Positions 63,096 to 64,000 of a DNA stretch of 64,000 nt are shown here, piece by piece. Made by a program: the position numbers and the translations under genes. This DNA is from Sphingobium sp. HWE2-09 (lineage in GTDB: Bacteria > Pseudomonadota > Alphaproteobacteria > Sphingomonadales > Sphingomonadaceae), in assembly GCF_035989265.1 (NCBI RefSeq), contig NZ_JAYKZX010000003.1:62001-126000 (forward strand). Reading direction: 5' to 3'. The notes under the pieces were generated by a model. It searched no databases and had not been told where the DNA came from. It saw nothing but the letters and a program-made list of their open reading frames with translations. Positions within the stretch are counted from its first letter, which is position 1. Each line of letters opens with the position of its first letter.

Positions 63096-63159
63096 ATTTT
63101 CCTGTTCAAAATCGGCGGGCGGGGTGGCTTTCCGTCCCCACCTTCCCTAATTCGGGGAC

Positions 63160-63708
63160 ATGGCCAAAAACAGCCGATCCAATGACTGGGGCTTTCCCCG
63201 CTGGCGTGCCTATGGCGCGGCGCGTGAGGCACAGCGCGTGCGCATGTGCGACCGCTTCGGTTGTGACAAGCCGGGCGATTGCCCCGCGCCCAAATCGCCC
63301 AACAGCCCGGAACGCTGGTATTTCTGCCCCGATCATGCGGGCGAATATAACCGCAACTGGGACTATTTTCAGGGTCTGGACGATGAAGAGCGGGCGGCCC
63401 GCGAAAAGGCGGAACGCCGCGACGCGGGCGGTTACCAGTCCAGCGCCTATCATGGCTGGGGCGGGCCGGGCGACGGCAGCCGGTCGCGCGACGAACTCCA
63501 CGCTCTCAAGGCGCTGGAATTGGAGGACGACGCGGATTTCGATGCGGTCAAGAAAAGCTGGCGTCGCCTCGCCAAGGAATATCATCCCGACGTGAAGCCC
63601 GGCGACAGCGACGCGGCGGTGCGGTTCCAGGCGATCCAGGCCGCCTATGAAGTGCTGCGCGCGGCGGAAGAGCGGCGCACCTGGAAGCCGCGCGGAGCAA
63701 GCGATTGA
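63160..63708 (+). CDS. DnaJ-domain protein with N-terminal Cys motif
   Basis: A 182-residue protein. The N-terminal half contains MCDRFGCDKPGDCPAPK and RWYFCPDHAGEYNRNWDYFQG, a probable zinc site. The C-terminal J domain (about 122-175) has the HPD tripeptide in LAKEYHPDVKPGDSDAAVRFQAIQAAYEVL. It is a common alphaproteobacterial J-protein, distinct from the DnaJ at 35.6 kb. Its stop overlaps the TTG start of the following gene. Confidence 0.92.
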   Translation: MAKNSRSNDWGFPRWRAYGAAREAQRVRMCDRFGCDKPGDCPAPKSPNSPERWYFCPDHAGEYNRNWDYFQGLDDEERAAREKAERRDAGGYQSSAYHGWGGPGDGSRSRDELHALKALELEDDADFDAVKKSWRRLAKEYHPDVKPGDSDAAVRFQAIQAAYEVLRAAEERRTWKPRGASD

Positions 63709-64000
63709 AGGATCATGTCAGCTCCAACTGGTCCAATGTGGTGCTGGTCTGCCGCAAATGTTCCAAGAAGCTGGACGGCGGCTTTGGCCCTGATGGCAAG
63801 GCGCGCCTTGCCAAGGCGTTGCGCAAGCATCTGTCGCTGAAGACCGGGCGCAAGGCGGCGGCCGGTATCCTGGAGGTCAATTGCCTGGGCATATGTCCCA
63901 AGGGCGCGGTGACGGTGGTCGATGGCGCCGCCAGCCGCGACTGGCTGTTGGTGCGTCCGGGCGCGGACCTGGACGATCTGACCGAAGCGCTGAACTTGCA
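63705..64000 (+). CDS. Thioredoxin-like 2Fe-2S ferredoxin protein (cut by the right edge)
   Basis: The first 98 residues are visible, starting at a TTG that overlaps the previous stop (LKDHVSSNWSNVVLVCRKCSKKL). Four cysteines in the pattern of thioredoxin-fold 2Fe-2S ferredoxins are seen: VCRKCSKK and later VNCLGICPKGAVTVV. The protein continues past base 64000. It may act in electron transfer or tetrapyrrole/cobalt metabolism as for related proteins, but no specific role is indicated. Confidence 0.85.
   Translation, partial: MKDHVSSNWSNVVLVCRKCSKKLDGGFGPDGKARLAKALRKHLSLKTGRKAAAGILEVNCLGICPKGAVTVVDGAASRDWLLVRPGADLDDLTEALNL

Noticed and set aside
1..64000. Prophage, insertion sequence, integron, CRISPR array or tRNA gene
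   Set aside because: No transposase, integrase, phage structural gene, regularly spaced repeats or tRNA-like cloverleaf was found on either strand by reading; a tRNA scan would settle the last point.

Overview
This 64 kb window is a chromosomal segment of an alphaproteobacterium, almost certainly a member of the Sphingomonadaceae (Sphingobium/Sphingomonas type). The evidence is uniformly high GC, alphaproteobacterial marker genes (Tim44-like protein next to secB and mltA, an NDUFA12-like protein, DUF2155 and DUF192 proteins, a class A RNase P RNA), large TonB-dependent receptors and GC-rich intergenic inverted repeats. I see no tRNA, rRNA, CRISPR array, insertion sequence, integrase or phage gene. 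The content is core genome with a few accessory islands.

Layout. 1-4.8 kb: secB (cut by the left edge), Tim44-like protein, mltA, Smr protein, GGDEF-EAL protein. 5-10.9 kb: dapE, cupin, Tat-exported LD-carboxypeptidase, aat, and a minus-strand run (DUF192, NDUFA12-like, DUF2155) followed by a membrane cytochrome c. 11-16 kb: prephenate dehydratase, fatty-acid hydroxylase, DUF2141 protein, MipA/OmpV, thioredoxin, Lon-N protein, Trm112-like protein. 16-20.5 kb: exported RidA, Tat-exported class V PLP enzyme and TonB receptor on one strand, a possible periplasmic tailoring or catabolic module. 20.7-25.6 kb: TlpA-like lipoprotein divergent from argH-lipoprotein-lysA-CysG-like, then a lone receiver protein. 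25.7-30.7 kb: TetR-controlled tripartite efflux operon (outer-membrane factor, EmrA, EmrB). 30.7-38.1 kb: ABC-F protein, HExxH protein, PCuAC chaperone, dnaK-dnaJ, amino acid permease. 38.5-41 kb: small ORF, DmdC-like acyl-CoA dehydrogenase and its MerR regulator. 41-46.6 kb: DUF2946-TonB receptor-PepSY-FAD oxidoreductase, probably metal uptake. 46.6-50.5 kb: modABC divergent from an unusual truncated molybdopterin oxidoreductase. 50.4-56.4 kb: glycosyltransferase, XRE regulator, DUF6456 protein, lemA-TPM-TPM-nudix operon, mscL, small lipoprotein. 56.5-61.8 kb: cheA-cheW-cheY-cheB-cheR without a chemoreceptor. 62-64 kb: peptidoglycan amidase, rnpB, DnaJ-domain protein and a 2Fe-2S ferredoxin-like protein cut by the right edge.

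Four genes (DUF2141, ABC-F, second TonB receptor, TPM protein) are each split by a one-base shift at a G/C homopolymer. Each reads through in an integral number of codons once that base is corrected, so sequence or assembly error is the leading explanation, with slippage or real inactivation as alternatives. The observations I rank highest are the periplasmic PLP-enzyme/RidA/TonB module, the molybdopterin oxidoreductase that lacks both the expected Mo-ligand cysteine and the C-terminal domain beside modABC, and the CheA that ends in a degenerate receiver domain.
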